A stretch of 54,245 nt of DNA, taken from positions 1 to 54,245 of the forward strand of contig CAMZKJ010000029.1 of the NCBI GenBank assembly GCA_947311245.1. The letters run 5' to 3'. The translations under genes and the position numbers were made by a program. The stretch's first letter is position 1. Every line of letters starts with the position of its first letter. The notes beneath the pieces are model-generated. The model was not told where the DNA came from and did not search any database. It worked only from the letters and a program-made list of their open reading frames with translations. This stretch comes from an uncultured Candidatus Altimarinota bacterium. Lineage in GTDB: Bacteria; Patescibacteriota; Gracilibacteria; CAIRYL01. Below are positions 33,346 through 41,958 of the stretch, in pieces.

Positions 33346-35169
33346 CTATAATTCTTTTAACTTTATACTTTCTTTACTTTCTTCAACTCTTAAAATTCGT
33401 TCATCATCTAGTTTTTTAAGGTTTCCACAATTTTTATGATGAATTACAAAATCTCTTGTATTTGAAGCATATGCAACAATATTTCTTTTTTTTTCAGAAT
33501 TACAACATTTTGCAAAATGATGAATCATATTTTTTTGTCCTCCTATAATTAAACCAGAATATGCTTTTGTTTTTTTTGTTACAACATTTTTAATATTATT
33601 TTTAAGGTCTTTATTTAAAGCTTTTTCTACATTAGTATCTTGTTTTTTATTTTGTGTTTTATCGATTCGTGCAAGAACATTTTCTCCAATAGAAAATAAA
33701 TATGACTTAATTTTTTGTCGTGCACTTTCAGATGCTACAAAGTCTAACCATTCTTTTTTGGGAAATTTATTTTTATCCGTTAAAATGCCTATCATATCCC
33801 CTTCTTGAATTTTATATGTAAGCGAAACAATTTTCCCATTTACAATTGCACCACTACAATGGTCCCCAATATCCGAATGAATTGAATATGCAAAATCTAT
33901 AGGTGTGGCACCAATAGATAATTCTTTAATTTCTCCTGTAGGAGTTAATGCATATATTTTTTGTGGTAAAGAATTTTTTAGTGCATTGAATTGCTTATTT
34001 TCATATATATCACTCTGTTTAGTTTTTTCTGTATTTTCTATATTTTCTGTATTTTCAAGTTTTGAATTCTTTTTATTTGTAGAAATATTTTGAATTCCTT
34101 TATATGCCCAATGTGAAGCGCTTCCAACTTCTGCATTATAATCCATTTCTTGAGTTCGGATTTGTACTTCTACAAAATTATTTTCATGCGAGACTATAGT
34201 ATGAATACTTTCATATCCATTTAATTTTGGAGTCGCAATATAATCTGAGAAATGTTCTTCTTCATGGTCATATTCTGTATGAAGAACGCTTAACACTTTG
34301 TAACATTCTTCCACAGAATACGTAATAATTCGTAATGCAAAAATATCATGAACATCTGTAACCGAATGATAATCTTTTTCTTTAATTTTTTTATAAATAG
34401 AATATATTCCTTTTTTTCGTGCAAAAATCTCTATATCAATAATATTTTCTTTTTTTAAAATATTAGAAATATCATGCTTAATATGTTGTATTTTTTCGTT
34501 AAACTGGCTATTTAAATCAGTTTTTTTATTATTTTCTCGTGTGCTATTTTTTATAAAATCATATTCTTTTTTATTCGTAAGTTCAAAATATAAATCTTCT
34601 GCGATAGTTTTTAGCTTATATAACCCTAAATGAGATAAAAGAGGAATAATTATAAACCAAACCGACGAAAGGGCTCGTTGTCTTTTTTTTTCTGTATATA
34701 AATTTTCATCATCTCTCATTAATTTCAACATTCCTATCCGCTTTGCTACACGAATATATAAGACTCGAATATCTTCTATTTTTGAAAGCAAATATCGTTT
34801 AATAATTGCTGAATTTTCTGGAGACTGATAATGAATAGTAGATATTTTTTTTAATTCTTTCATTAAATTTAGAGCATCATCGCACAACAATTCAGAAAGA
34901 ATTACATCTTCTACAATCTCTTCTTCTAACTCATGTAACAAACATGCCAAAACAGTTGGCATATCCGGTTCTATATCTAACAACACAATAACAATAACTG
35001 CTCGCATTTCAAATAATTCTGCCGATTTTTCATGCAAAAATTCTAATACATTCTTTAAATATTTTTTTTGCTCTTCTAAAATATTTGGATTATATGCAGA
35101 CATAGAATCTATAATATTTGCATATACAGATTCTGTAGTACGATAGGTATAACTATGTTTTTTCTTCAT
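33346..35169 (-). CDS. rel: RelA/SpoT-type (p)ppGpp synthetase with degenerate hydrolase domain
   Basis: 607 residues. Domain order is pseudo-HD hydrolase (about 1-200), synthetase (about 240-375), TGS (from KIYALTPTGEI), short zinc/CC-like region (HHFAKCCNSE...HHKNCG). The HD signature HDxxED is replaced by HELEEE (79-84), the first His motif is missing, and LADRLHN is replaced by VAKRIGM, so hydrolysis is probably lost. The synthetase retains KGIYSIYKKIKEK, DYIATPKLNGYESIH and EVQIRTQEMDYNAEVGSASHWAY. It would make the alarmone from ATP and GTP/GDP. The start overlaps the end of hisA by 17 bases. Confidence 0.9.
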   Translation of the reverse strand: MKKKHSYTYRTTESVYANIIDSMSAYNPNILEEQKKYLKNVLEFLHEKSAELFEMRAVIVIVLLDIEPDMPTVLACLLHELEEEIVEDVILSELLCDDALNLMKELKKISTIHYQSPENSAIIKRYLLSKIEDIRVLYIRVAKRIGMLKLMRDDENLYTEKKRQRALSSVWFIIIPLLSHLGLYKLKTIAEDLYFELTNKKEYDFIKNSTRENNKKTDLNSQFNEKIQHIKHDISNILKKENIIDIEIFARKKGIYSIYKKIKEKDYHSVTDVHDIFALRIITYSVEECYKVLSVLHTEYDHEEEHFSDYIATPKLNGYESIHTIVSHENNFVEVQIRTQEMDYNAEVGSASHWAYKGIQNISTNKKNSKLENTENIENTEKTKQSDIYENKQFNALKNSLPQKIYALTPTGEIKELSIGATPIDFAYSIHSDIGDHCSGAIVNGKIVSLTYKIQEGDMIGILTDKNKFPKKEWLDFVASESARQKIKSYLFSIGENVLARIDKTQNKKQDTNVEKALNKDLKNNIKNVVTKKTKAYSGLIIGGQKNMIHHFAKCCNSEKKRNIVAYASNTRDFVIHHKNCGNLKKLDDERILRVEESKESIKLKEL

Positions 35170-35905
35170 ACGGAGGTATAAACATTTTTAATTCTTCTCT
35201 TGTTATTCTTTGTTCATAAAATGCTTTTCCAAAAATAATTCCCGAAATTCCAGTATTTTTTACCTCTTCTATATCTTTTATTGTAGCAATTCCACCTGAC
35301 CCAATAAATGTCATATCTGGAAATTTTTCATGTAATTCTGCAAATATTTCCGTTGCCGAACCTGTAAGCATTCCATCTGTTGCAATATCTGTATAATTTA
35401 TAATTTTAATACCAGCTTTTTCAAGAGTTGTAATAAATTCTATATCCGTCACTGTCGATTCAGTTTCCCAGCCATGTGTTGCAACTTTTCTATTTTTACA
35501 ATCGACCCCTACTACAATTTGTTGTGCTCCATATTTAGCAATTGCTTCTGTTAAAAAATCTGGGTCCTTCAATGCTGAAGTTCCAAGAATACAACGAGAC
35601 ACTCCAATCGTAAATAATTTTTCTAAATCTTTCATATTTCTAATTCCTCCTCCAACTTCAACAATAGCATTACCTGAATTTTTGATAATTTTTTTAATCG
35701 CTTCTATATTCACAGGATGTCCTTTTTTTGCACCATCTAAATCAATAACATGAATCCCAAAGGCAAATTCAGAAAATATTTGTGCAAGATTTTCAAATGT
35801 ATAATTATACTCTGTTTTTAAAGAATAATCCCCTTTTAAAAGACGAACTGTCTTCCCTTCAATAATATCGATTGCTGGCCACAACTGAAAAAATCTTGTT
35901 GTCAT
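35153..35905 (-). CDS. hisA: HisA-type ProFAR isomerase
   Basis: Phosphoribosylformimino-5-aminoimidazole carboxamide ribotide isomerase of histidine synthesis, 250 residues, a (beta/alpha)8 barrel. WPAIDIIEGKTVRL with catalytic Asp13, VEVGGGIR, GVDCKNRKVATHGW, DIATDGMLTG and FIGSGGIATI are all as in HisA. No other his gene is in the window, and the gene is placed between pyrB (1-base gap) and rel (17-base overlap), so translation is tightly coupled with functionally unrelated genes. A PriA-like dual role (TrpF activity) cannot be excluded from sequence. Confidence 0.92.
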   Translation of the reverse strand: MTTRFFQLWPAIDIIEGKTVRLLKGDYSLKTEYNYTFENLAQIFSEFAFGIHVIDLDGAKKGHPVNIEAIKKIIKNSGNAIVEVGGGIRNMKDLEKLFTIGVSRCILGTSALKDPDFLTEAIAKYGAQQIVVGVDCKNRKVATHGWETESTVTDIEFITTLEKAGIKIINYTDIATDGMLTGSATEIFAELHEKFPDMTFIGSGGIATIKDIEEVKNTGISGIIFGKAFYEQRITREELKMFIPPYEEKT

Positions 35906-35906
35906 A

Positions 35907-36923
35907 CTATATTTGAGTAAATGGTTTTACTTTTCCGTCAAATCTACTAGCCAATAACCATTGCAATGTTCCACGAATTGCCATTCCATTTTCAACTTGA
36001 TCTAAAACTCTAGATTTATTATTAAGCGTAACCAATGCAGAGTGCATATCTATATCTCTAATTACTGGTCCTGGATGCATTAAAATTGCATTTTCATTTG
36101 CAAACGCAAGTCGCTCTTTTGTAATTCCAAATGTTTTTGAATATTCTCGTAATGATGGAATAAATCCACCACTTCCTCGCTCTTCTTGCACTCGTAAAGA
36201 ATATACAACATCAGCACCAGTTAATGCTTTTTCAATATCTGTAAAAATTTCAATATCAAATACTTTTTCTACATTTTCAGGAACAAATGTTAAAGGACAA
36301 ACAACCCTAAGCGTTCCTCCTAATTTTTTAATAATTCGTGCAACAGAACCAAATACACGAGAATGCATAATATCTCCAACCATTGTAATTATTTTCCCTT
36401 CAACCGTTCCATGATGATCAATAATTGTTTTTACATCTAACAATGCTTGTGAAGGATGCTCATGCCAACCATCTCCAGCATTTATAATTGCAGATGGAAC
36501 ATGTTTTTTTAATTGTGCAGGAAGCCCCGAATATTCACTTCTCATAACAATTACCTGTGCACCATATGCAGCCAACGTCATTGTTGTATCTTGATAACTC
36601 TCTCCTTTTTTTGCACTCGAAGAACTTCCTGACATATTAATAGTATCTGCACCTAAATGCTTTCCTGCCATTTCAAAACTTGTTTTTGTTCGAGTTGAAT
36701 TTTCATAAAATGCATTCACAATAGTTGCACCTTTTAACAGTCCCAGTTTTTTTGTTCCTGATTTTTTCATTTCATCAGCAATCTCTATAATTAAATTAAT
36801 ATCTTCAACCGTTAGGTCGTCAATTGAAACTATATCAAAAGTTGATAAATCTCTATTATTACGAATGTTTAATAATTTTTCTTCTTGTTCTTGTGCCGAT
36901 AAACCAGAGTGAAGTAGTGACAT
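35907..36923 (-). CDS. pyrB: Aspartate carbamoyltransferase catalytic chain
   Basis: Commits carbamoyl phosphate and aspartate to pyrimidine synthesis. 338 residues. The carbamoyl-phosphate motif STRTKTSFE (about 76-84; Lys where E. coli has Arg), HEHPSQALLD, VGDIMHSRVFGS and MHPGPVIRDID are intact. No regulatory chain pyrI or other pyr gene is nearby. It starts a minus-strand operon pyrB-hisA-rel and is divergent from rpmB; the 167-base spacer holds a 9-bp inverted repeat AAATAGCTT (36984-36992) / AAGCTATTT (37017-37025). Confidence 0.95.
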   Translation of the reverse strand: MSLLHSGLSAQEQEEKLLNIRNNRDLSTFDIVSIDDLTVEDINLIIEIADEMKKSGTKKLGLLKGATIVNAFYENSTRTKTSFEMAGKHLGADTINMSGSSSSAKKGESYQDTTMTLAAYGAQVIVMRSEYSGLPAQLKKHVPSAIINAGDGWHEHPSQALLDVKTIIDHHGTVEGKIITMVGDIMHSRVFGSVARIIKKLGGTLRVVCPLTFVPENVEKVFDIEIFTDIEKALTGADVVYSLRVQEERGSGGFIPSLREYSKTFGITKERLAFANENAILMHPGPVIRDIDMHSALVTLNNKSRVLDQVENGMAIRGTLQWLLASRFDGKVKPFTQI

Positions 36924-37047
36924 ACAAAAATATAAAAAAGTATAAATATTATTTATGATAGTATTACATGATTATTATAAAAAAAATAGCTTTATTTATA
37001 ATAATTTACCCTACACAAGCTATTTGGTTTGACAATATCTATTTTTT

Positions 37048-37075
37048 TTGAAATAATTCCATAGATTTTTATAAT
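37048..37075 (+). promoter_or_regulatory. Sigma70-type promoter of rpmB
   Basis: TTGAAA at 37048-37053, 16-base spacer, consensus TATAAT at 37070-37075. Transcription would start near 37082, about 9 bases before the ATG, a nearly leaderless ribosomal-protein message. Confidence 0.6.
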
Positions 37076-37090
37076 TTAAAACACGAACGA

Positions 37091-37366
37091 ATGTCTAAAG
37101 TATGTATGCTCACTGGGAAACGACCAACAACTGGTCATAATGTTTCTCATTCAAAACGAAGAACTATCAGACGATGGCTTCCAAATCTTCAAGTGAAAAA
37201 AGTTGAAGTGGAATATGTTGATAGAAATGGGAAAACTGCAGTGAAAACAATTAAAATGCGAGTAGCTATGAGTTCACTTCGAACTCTTTACAAAGAACCT
37301 TCGAAACATGAAATGAAAAAAATGAGAAGAAAACTAGAAAAACGACAAGCAAAAGCAAGTGCTTAA
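37091..37366 (+). CDS. rpmB: Ribosomal protein bL28
   Basis: 91 residues. [29 protein letters not shown] start (only Cys6 of the usual zinc-binding Cys pairs is present) and the RWLPNLQ segment are diagnostic. Part of the 50S subunit. Arginine codons are six CGA and five AGA with no other type. It has its own promoter and terminator and is divergent from pyrB. Confidence 0.96.
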   Translation: MSKVCMLTGKRPTTGHNVSHSKRRTIRRWLPNLQVKKVEVEYVDRNGKTAVKTIKMRVAMSSLRTLYKEPSKHEMKKMRRKLEKRQAKASA

Positions 37367-37376
37367 TATTTTATTT

Positions 37377-37409
37377 AAAAAAAGATAGTTATAATTACTA
37401 TCTTTTTTT
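37377..37409 (+). terminator. Terminator after rpmB
   Basis: AAAAAGATAGT pairs with ACTATCTTTTT around a 7-base loop and continues into T. Begins 11 bases after the rpmB stop. Confidence 0.85.
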
Positions 37410-37481
37410 GTATAAATATTTTATAATATATGTACTGTTTTTTAACAAAACATATATAAACATTTAATTTTATTATTACAT

Positions 37482-38510
37482 ATGACTTCACAACCTTTAA
37501 GAGTTGCTATTCAAGGATACGGACGAATTGGAAGAATGCTACACCGACAATTAATAGAAAATAATATTGAAGGAGTTGAAATTATTGCAGTAAATTCACG
37601 ACGAAATACTCCAGCAGAACGAGCACATCTTTTAAAACGAGACTCTATATATAGAACCTCTCCACTTGATATTTCTGCGGATGATGAAAATATTATTGTG
37701 AAAAAAAATGGAAAAACTTTTGTAACAAAATCACTCAATATTGGAAATATTGATGAATTACCATGGGCGGAACTCAACATTGATGTTGTTGTTGAAGCGA
37801 CAGGAATGGCAACAAACTCATTATTTGCACAAAAACATATAGATTTGGGAGCAAAAAAAGTTCTGGTTTCAGCACCCATGAAAGACGGATCTCCAATGAA
37901 TGTATTTGGAGCAAATGATGAAGAAATTACGGCAGATATGAAAATTCTTTCAAATGCATCGTGTACTACAAACTGTATCGCTGCACCATTAAAAGCATTA
38001 AACGATGCAATTGGAATTGAAAGCTTTCTTCTTACCACAATTCATTCGTATACAGATTCTCAAAACCTTCTTGATAATTCTGCAAAAGATATGAGAAAAG
38101 CACGAAGTGGGGTTCAAAATTTAATCCCAACAACAACCGGAGCAACTGGAGCTGTTGGAAAAGTTGTAAAAGAACTAGATGGAAAAGGAGATGGAATGGC
38201 TATTCGAGTACCACTTGCAACTTCAAGTATTTCAGATCTTACAATTAATTTTTCAAAAGATGTTACAGTAGAAGAATTAAATAAAATTATTGCTGACAAA
38301 TCAAAAGAAATTCCACATATTTTAGGAATTTCATACGAACCGCTTGTATCTACTGATTATATTGCAGACACACGGTCATCTATCCTAGATGCTAAGTCTA
38401 CAAAAATAGTAAATGGAAAAACTGCTCAAATGATATTTTGGTATGATAACGAATGGGGATATGTTGCACGAATGATTAATTTTCTTGAAAAACTCAATAC
38501 TCTTAAATAA
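37482..38510 (+). CDS. gap: Glyceraldehyde-3-phosphate dehydrogenase (likely NADP-linked type)
   Basis: 342 residues. GYGRIGR Rossmann start, SNASCTTNC with catalytic Cys161, partner His in TTIHSYTDSQ, and WYDNEWGY near the end. The second-strand Asp that selects NAD in E. coli GapA is replaced in AVNSRRNT (Ser39, Arg40). HSYTDSQNLLD also resembles NADP-using GapB/chloroplast enzymes, so NADP use or dual use is inferred. It follows a terminator and is followed by a strong one, so it is a single-gene unit. Confidence 0.95.
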   Translation: MTSQPLRVAIQGYGRIGRMLHRQLIENNIEGVEIIAVNSRRNTPAERAHLLKRDSIYRTSPLDISADDENIIVKKNGKTFVTKSLNIGNIDELPWAELNIDVVVEATGMATNSLFAQKHIDLGAKKVLVSAPMKDGSPMNVFGANDEEITADMKILSNASCTTNCIAAPLKALNDAIGIESFLLTTIHSYTDSQNLLDNSAKDMRKARSGVQNLIPTTTGATGAVGKVVKELDGKGDGMAIRVPLATSSISDLTINFSKDVTVEELNKIIADKSKEIPHILGISYEPLVSTDYIADTRSSILDAKSTKIVNGKTAQMIFWYDNEWGYVARMINFLEKLNTLK

Positions 38511-38548
38511 AACCTAAGAGATAAGAAAATTTATAAAATCCAATTTTT

Positions 38549-38585
38549 AAAAGGGCGAACCGTAATGGTTCGCCCTTTTTTTCGT
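38549..38585 (+). terminator. Strong terminator after gap
   Basis: 13-bp stem AAAAGGGCGAACC (38549-38561) / GGTTCGCCCTTTT (38567-38579), GC-rich core, loop GTAAT, long T-run. Confidence 0.92.
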
Positions 38586-38735
38586 CTCTTGTACAGATTG
38601 ATTTACAAAACCTATAACTGAACTCTCTGTATTTATAGTTTTGTTTTCCATCTGTTTTACCACTATTTTTTACTAGATTTTCTTTCTATTTTTAACATTT
38701 CTTTACAGAATATTACACTCTACGTATCTCCTATA

Positions 38736-38772
38736 CAAAAAAACCCCTGATAAACAATTTATCAGGGGTTTT
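38736..38772 (-). terminator. Strong terminator ending the rplC-rpsC operon
   Basis: 14-bp stem AAACCCCTGATAAA (38741-38754) / TTTATCAGGGGTTT (38758-38771), 3-base loop. On the minus strand it is followed by seven T. It sits 10 bases after the rpsC stop, showing that the operon really ends here. The 150 bases between this and the gap terminator hold no gene that I can see. Confidence 0.9.
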
Positions 38773-38781
38773 ATATGATTT

Positions 38782-39447
38782 TTAACTTTCTGTAGTATCA
38801 GAACGACTATCTTTCTTTGCATCAAACCGGTCTCCTTTATAAATCCAAACTTTTACTCCGAATGTTCCGTAAATAGTTTCAGATCGATCATAAGCATAAG
38901 AAATATCAGCTCGAAGCGTTTGAAGTGGAACAGATCCATCAGTAAAGAATTCTGATCGAGCCATTTCAGCCCCTCCAAGTCGTCCTCCTATAAGAACTTT
39001 TGCCCCTTTCGCTCCATTTTCCATAGCTTTTTGAACTGCCATTTTAGCAACCCTTCGAAATGGTTGACGTTTTTCTAATTGTCGACATACATCTTCCGCT
39101 ACAACAACTGCATTTAATTCTGGTTGATCAACAGTTTCAACTTCAAATCTAATTTTTCGTCCAACTATTTTTGATACTGCTTTTTCAATTTCAGTAGATT
39201 TTTCTCCTCCCTTTCCAAGAACTACTCCAACTTTTGAAGTTTTAACTGTAACAACTAATTCTCTAGAGTTACGAGCAATACTAACTTCAGCAATACCTGC
39301 TTCAGAATATTTGTCTTCGAAATATCTTCGAATTTTAACATCTTCTCCAAGAAAGTTACCGAAATCTTTTTTTCCAGCATACCATTGAGAAGGCCATTCT
39401 CTATTGATACCTACTCGTACTCCCGTTGGATTTACTTTTTGTCCCAT
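38782..39447 (-). CDS. rpsC: Ribosomal protein uS3
   Basis: 221 residues. MGQKVNPTGVRVGI start, KH domain with GVVLGKGGE (GxxG loop) and the C-terminal GAKGAKVLIGGRLGGAEMAR segment are typical. 30S head protein at the mRNA entry site. Last gene of the operon; rplP, rpmC and rpsQ, which normally follow, are absent and a terminator is present instead. No Shine-Dalgarno upstream. Confidence 0.97.
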   Translation of the reverse strand: MGQKVNPTGVRVGINREWPSQWYAGKKDFGNFLGEDVKIRRYFEDKYSEAGIAEVSIARNSRELVVTVKTSKVGVVLGKGGEKSTEIEKAVSKIVGRKIRFEVETVDQPELNAVVVAEDVCRQLEKRQPFRRVAKMAVQKAMENGAKGAKVLIGGRLGGAEMARSEFFTDGSVPLQTLRADISYAYDRSETIYGTFGVKVWIYKGDRFDAKKDSRSDTTES

Positions 39448-39508
39448 ATGATTTATAAGAAATAAATATTTTTAATTATTGTTGTTACACTTTTGAAATC
39501 AACATATT

Positions 39509-39829
39509 TTAACCAAGTTCGATTCGAATATGTGAAGTTCTTTTTAAAAGAGGTGCAGCTCGTCCTCTTGAAATTGGTCGAAACCGTTTCAATGTTGGAG
39601 CTTTTAATGCTAGTATTCGTTTAATAACTAACCCCGAAGTGTTTGCTCCGTCGTTATGTTTAGCATTTGCGATTGCTGCGTCTAGTACTTTTTTAATCAT
39701 ACTTGCAGCTTTTTTAGGAATTCGTGAAAGAAGCAGTGATGATTCTTCTGCATTTTTTCCTTGAATCATAGTAGCAACAAGATTCACCTTACGAGGAGAA
39801 ATCCGAATATTTTTTGCGATTGCAATCAT
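39509..39829 (-). CDS. rplV: Ribosomal protein uL22
   Basis: 106 residues. NIRISPRKVNLVATMIQGKN start and the tunnel-loop region KAPTLKRFRPISRGRAAPLL are diagnostic. Lines the peptide exit tunnel of the 50S subunit. It sits 42 bases downstream of rpsS and 61 bases before rpsC on the minus strand. Confidence 0.97.
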   Translation of the reverse strand: MIAIAKNIRISPRKVNLVATMIQGKNAEESSLLLSRIPKKAASMIKKVLDAAIANAKHNDGANTSGLVIKRILALKAPTLKRFRPISRGRAAPLLKRTSHIRIELG

Positions 39830-39871
39830 TGTATTGATCTATAAAATTTTTATCTAAAGTAATGTATTTAC

Positions 39872-40138
39872 TTATGCTTTACTTCCTCCATGAGCCTTAA
39901 ATCGTCGAGTCATTGCGAATTCTCCTAATTTATGACCAACCATTTCTTCGGTAACATAAACTGGTGCAAATTTTTTCCCATCATGCACAGCAAATGTAAA
40001 TCCAAGAAAATCTGGATGAATATCACTTCGTCGTGCCCATGTTTTAATAACTTTTTTAGAACCTTCCTTAATAAACTTTTGAACTTTTTTCATTAGTTTT
40101 TCATCAACGAAAGGACCTTTTTTTAAACTTCGTGCCAT
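39872..40138 (-). CDS. rpsS: Ribosomal protein uS19
   Basis: 88 residues. [15 protein letters not shown] start, [15 protein letters not shown] and [18 protein letters not shown] are classic uS19 signatures. Binds 16S rRNA with uS13 in the 30S head. All five arginines are encoded by CGA. It lies 38 bases after rplB. Confidence 0.97.
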   Translation of the reverse strand: MARSLKKGPFVDEKLMKKVQKFIKEGSKKVIKTWARRSDIHPDFLGFTFAVHDGKKFAPVYVTEEMVGHKLGEFAMTRRFKAHGGSKA

Positions 40139-40176
40139 AATATTGTAATTAATTTACTTAATTGAGAATGAATTTG

Positions 40177-41010
40177 TTATTTTTTCTTTCGAGAAATAAT
40201 AAATTGTGAAGACGCTTTTTTTCGTTTTCGAGTTTTCTTACCAAGTGCTGGAGCTCCCCAAGGTGTTTTAGGTGCTTTCATACCAATTGGAGAATGTCCT
40301 TCTCCTCCCCCATGTGGATGATCTACGGCATTCATAGATTTACCAAGAACTTGAGGTCTTCGTCCCATATTTCGCATTCGACCAGCTTTACCGATTTTAA
40401 CATTCATATGGTCAGAATTTGAAACAACTCCAATAGTTGCATAACACTCTTTAGAAATTAATCGAATTTCTTTTGAAGGAAGTTCTACATAAGCAAGATC
40501 TCCATCTAAAGAAGTTATTTTCCCATTTGAACCAGCAGATCGAATAATTTGAGCCCCTTTTCCAGGAGTTAATTCTAGATCATGGATTTTATACCCAACT
40601 GGAATATTTCGTAATTTCATTCTATTTCCTGTTTTAACTTTTGCTTTCACATCAGTAATAACAGTATCCCCTTCTTTTAACCCATCAGGAGCGATAACAT
40701 ATCGTTTTTCTCCATCTGCATAAAACAGAAGTGCAATAAAAGATGTTCTATTTGGATCATATTGAATAGAATTAACAACTGCAGGAATTCCTGATTTGTC
40801 AACTCGTTTAAAATCTATAATTCGATAATGTCGTTTTGCTCCTCCACCTCGATGTCGAATAGTAATTCGACCGTGACAGTTTCGTCCTGCATTTTGCTTT
40901 TTTGGACGCAAAAGAGATTTTTCTGGTTTCACCTGAGAAAGAACAGAGTAATCCACAACACTCATATTTCTTCGTCCGTTCGTCGTTGGTTTATATACTT
41001 TTATTGCCAT
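40177..41010 (-). CDS. rplB: Ribosomal protein uL2
   Basis: 277 residues, normal length. [21 protein letters not shown] near residue 43, the [20 protein letters not shown] segment and [15 protein letters not shown] with the functionally important His are conserved. Core 50S protein near the peptidyl-transferase centre. It follows rplW by 15 bases. Confidence 0.97.
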   Translation of the reverse strand: MAIKVYKPTTNGRRNMSVVDYSVLSQVKPEKSLLRPKKQNAGRNCHGRITIRHRGGGAKRHYRIIDFKRVDKSGIPAVVNSIQYDPNRTSFIALLFYADGEKRYVIAPDGLKEGDTVITDVKAKVKTGNRMKLRNIPVGYKIHDLELTPGKGAQIIRSAGSNGKITSLDGDLAYVELPSKEIRLISKECYATIGVVSNSDHMNVKIGKAGRMRNMGRRPQVLGKSMNAVDHPHGGGEGHSPIGMKAPKTPWGAPALGKKTRKRKKASSQFIISRKKK

Positions 41011-41025
41011 TTTTTCAAAAATAAA

Positions 41026-41319
41026 TTATTTTTTAACCATTTGAAGTTCAAATGGTGTATTTTCCTTAAAGGTAACATATGCTTTTCGTTTCACTTGTCG
41101 TTTTGTCATTGTACCAGATCGACCAGCTTTTCGAGTTTTCTTTGGAAGCTTTGCAATCTTTACAGATGAAACCTTTCTTCCGAATAAAGAATCAAATGCA
41201 ATTTTAACATCAATCTTTGTTGCATCTTTATTAACAAAGAACACATAAATCCCTTCCTCATTCAATCCAATAGCTTTTTCCGTTACAACGGGAGCCATTA
41301 TTACATTTTCTAATATCAT
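41026..41319 (-). CDS. rplW: Ribosomal protein uL23
   Basis: 97 residues. APVVTEKAIGLNEEGIYVFFV start, KIDVKIAFDSLFGRKVSSVK and KRKAYVTFKE match uL23, which sits at the tunnel exit and docks SRP and trigger factor. Spacing is 12 bases after rplD and 15 before rplB, consistent with a single operon. Confidence 0.97.
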   Translation of the reverse strand: MILENVIMAPVVTEKAIGLNEEGIYVFFVNKDATKIDVKIAFDSLFGRKVSSVKIAKLPKKTRKAGRSGTMTKRQVKRKAYVTFKENTPFELQMVKK

Positions 41320-41331
41320 ATTTTTTGTAAA

Positions 41332-41958
41332 TTATAATGCAAAAACTTCTTCTGCTTTTTTCAATCCTTCTTCTAAGAATAGAACAAGTGTTGATTGCAT
41401 AATATCAACTGTATTTAAATAATTTGCAGTTACAAGTCGCACTCCTGGAATATTTGAAATACTTTTTTCTAAGATGAAATCTTTTTCAGACGAAACAACT
41501 AGAACTTTTCGATTATGCTCAACTTTTGAAAGAAAAGAAATAAATGCTTTCGTACTTGGTTTTTCTAAAGAAAATGAATCAAGTAATGCCACTCTATTTT
41601 CTGCAGCCTTAACAGATAAAGCTGAAAATAGTGCTTTTCTTCTCATTTTTTTAGGCATATCTTTTGAGTAATTTTCTCGTCCTGTTGGACCAAAAACAAC
41701 CCCTCCTCCTCTCATTTGAGGTGCCCGAATCGTACCTTGTCGTGCTCGACCTGTACCTTTTTGATTAAAAGGTTTTCGCCCTCCTCCTCGAACCATTGCT
41801 CGTGTTTTCACCTTAGCAATATTATTTCGACCATTTGTATGCTGTCGAACAACAGCTAAATGAATCAACTCAATATTTGGTTCTTCTATAAAAAGAGAAG
41901 CTGGAAGTTCAACTTCCGATTTTTTTTCTCCCGATTGTGTATAACAAACAGCTTTCAT
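41332..41958 (-). CDS. rplD: Ribosomal protein uL4
   Basis: 208 residues. The extended loop RQHTNGRNNIAKVKTRAMV followed by GGGRKPFNQKGTGRARQG and APQMRGGGVVFGP is unmistakable. 50S tunnel constriction protein. The ATG overlaps the rplC stop by one base (TAATG), indicating translational coupling. Confidence 0.97.
   Translation of the reverse strand: MKAVCYTQSGEKKSEVELPASLFIEEPNIELIHLAVVRQHTNGRNNIAKVKTRAMVRGGGRKPFNQKGTGRARQGTIRAPQMRGGGVVFGPTGRENYSKDMPKKMRRKALFSALSVKAAENRVALLDSFSLEKPSTKAFISFLSKVEHNRKVLVVSSEKDFILEKSISNIPGVRLVTANYLNTVDIMQSTLVLFLEEGLKKAEEVFAL

Noticed and set aside
38586..38735. Possible small gene between the gap and rpsC terminators
   Set aside because: No open frame of meaningful length or RNA-like structure beyond the two terminators.
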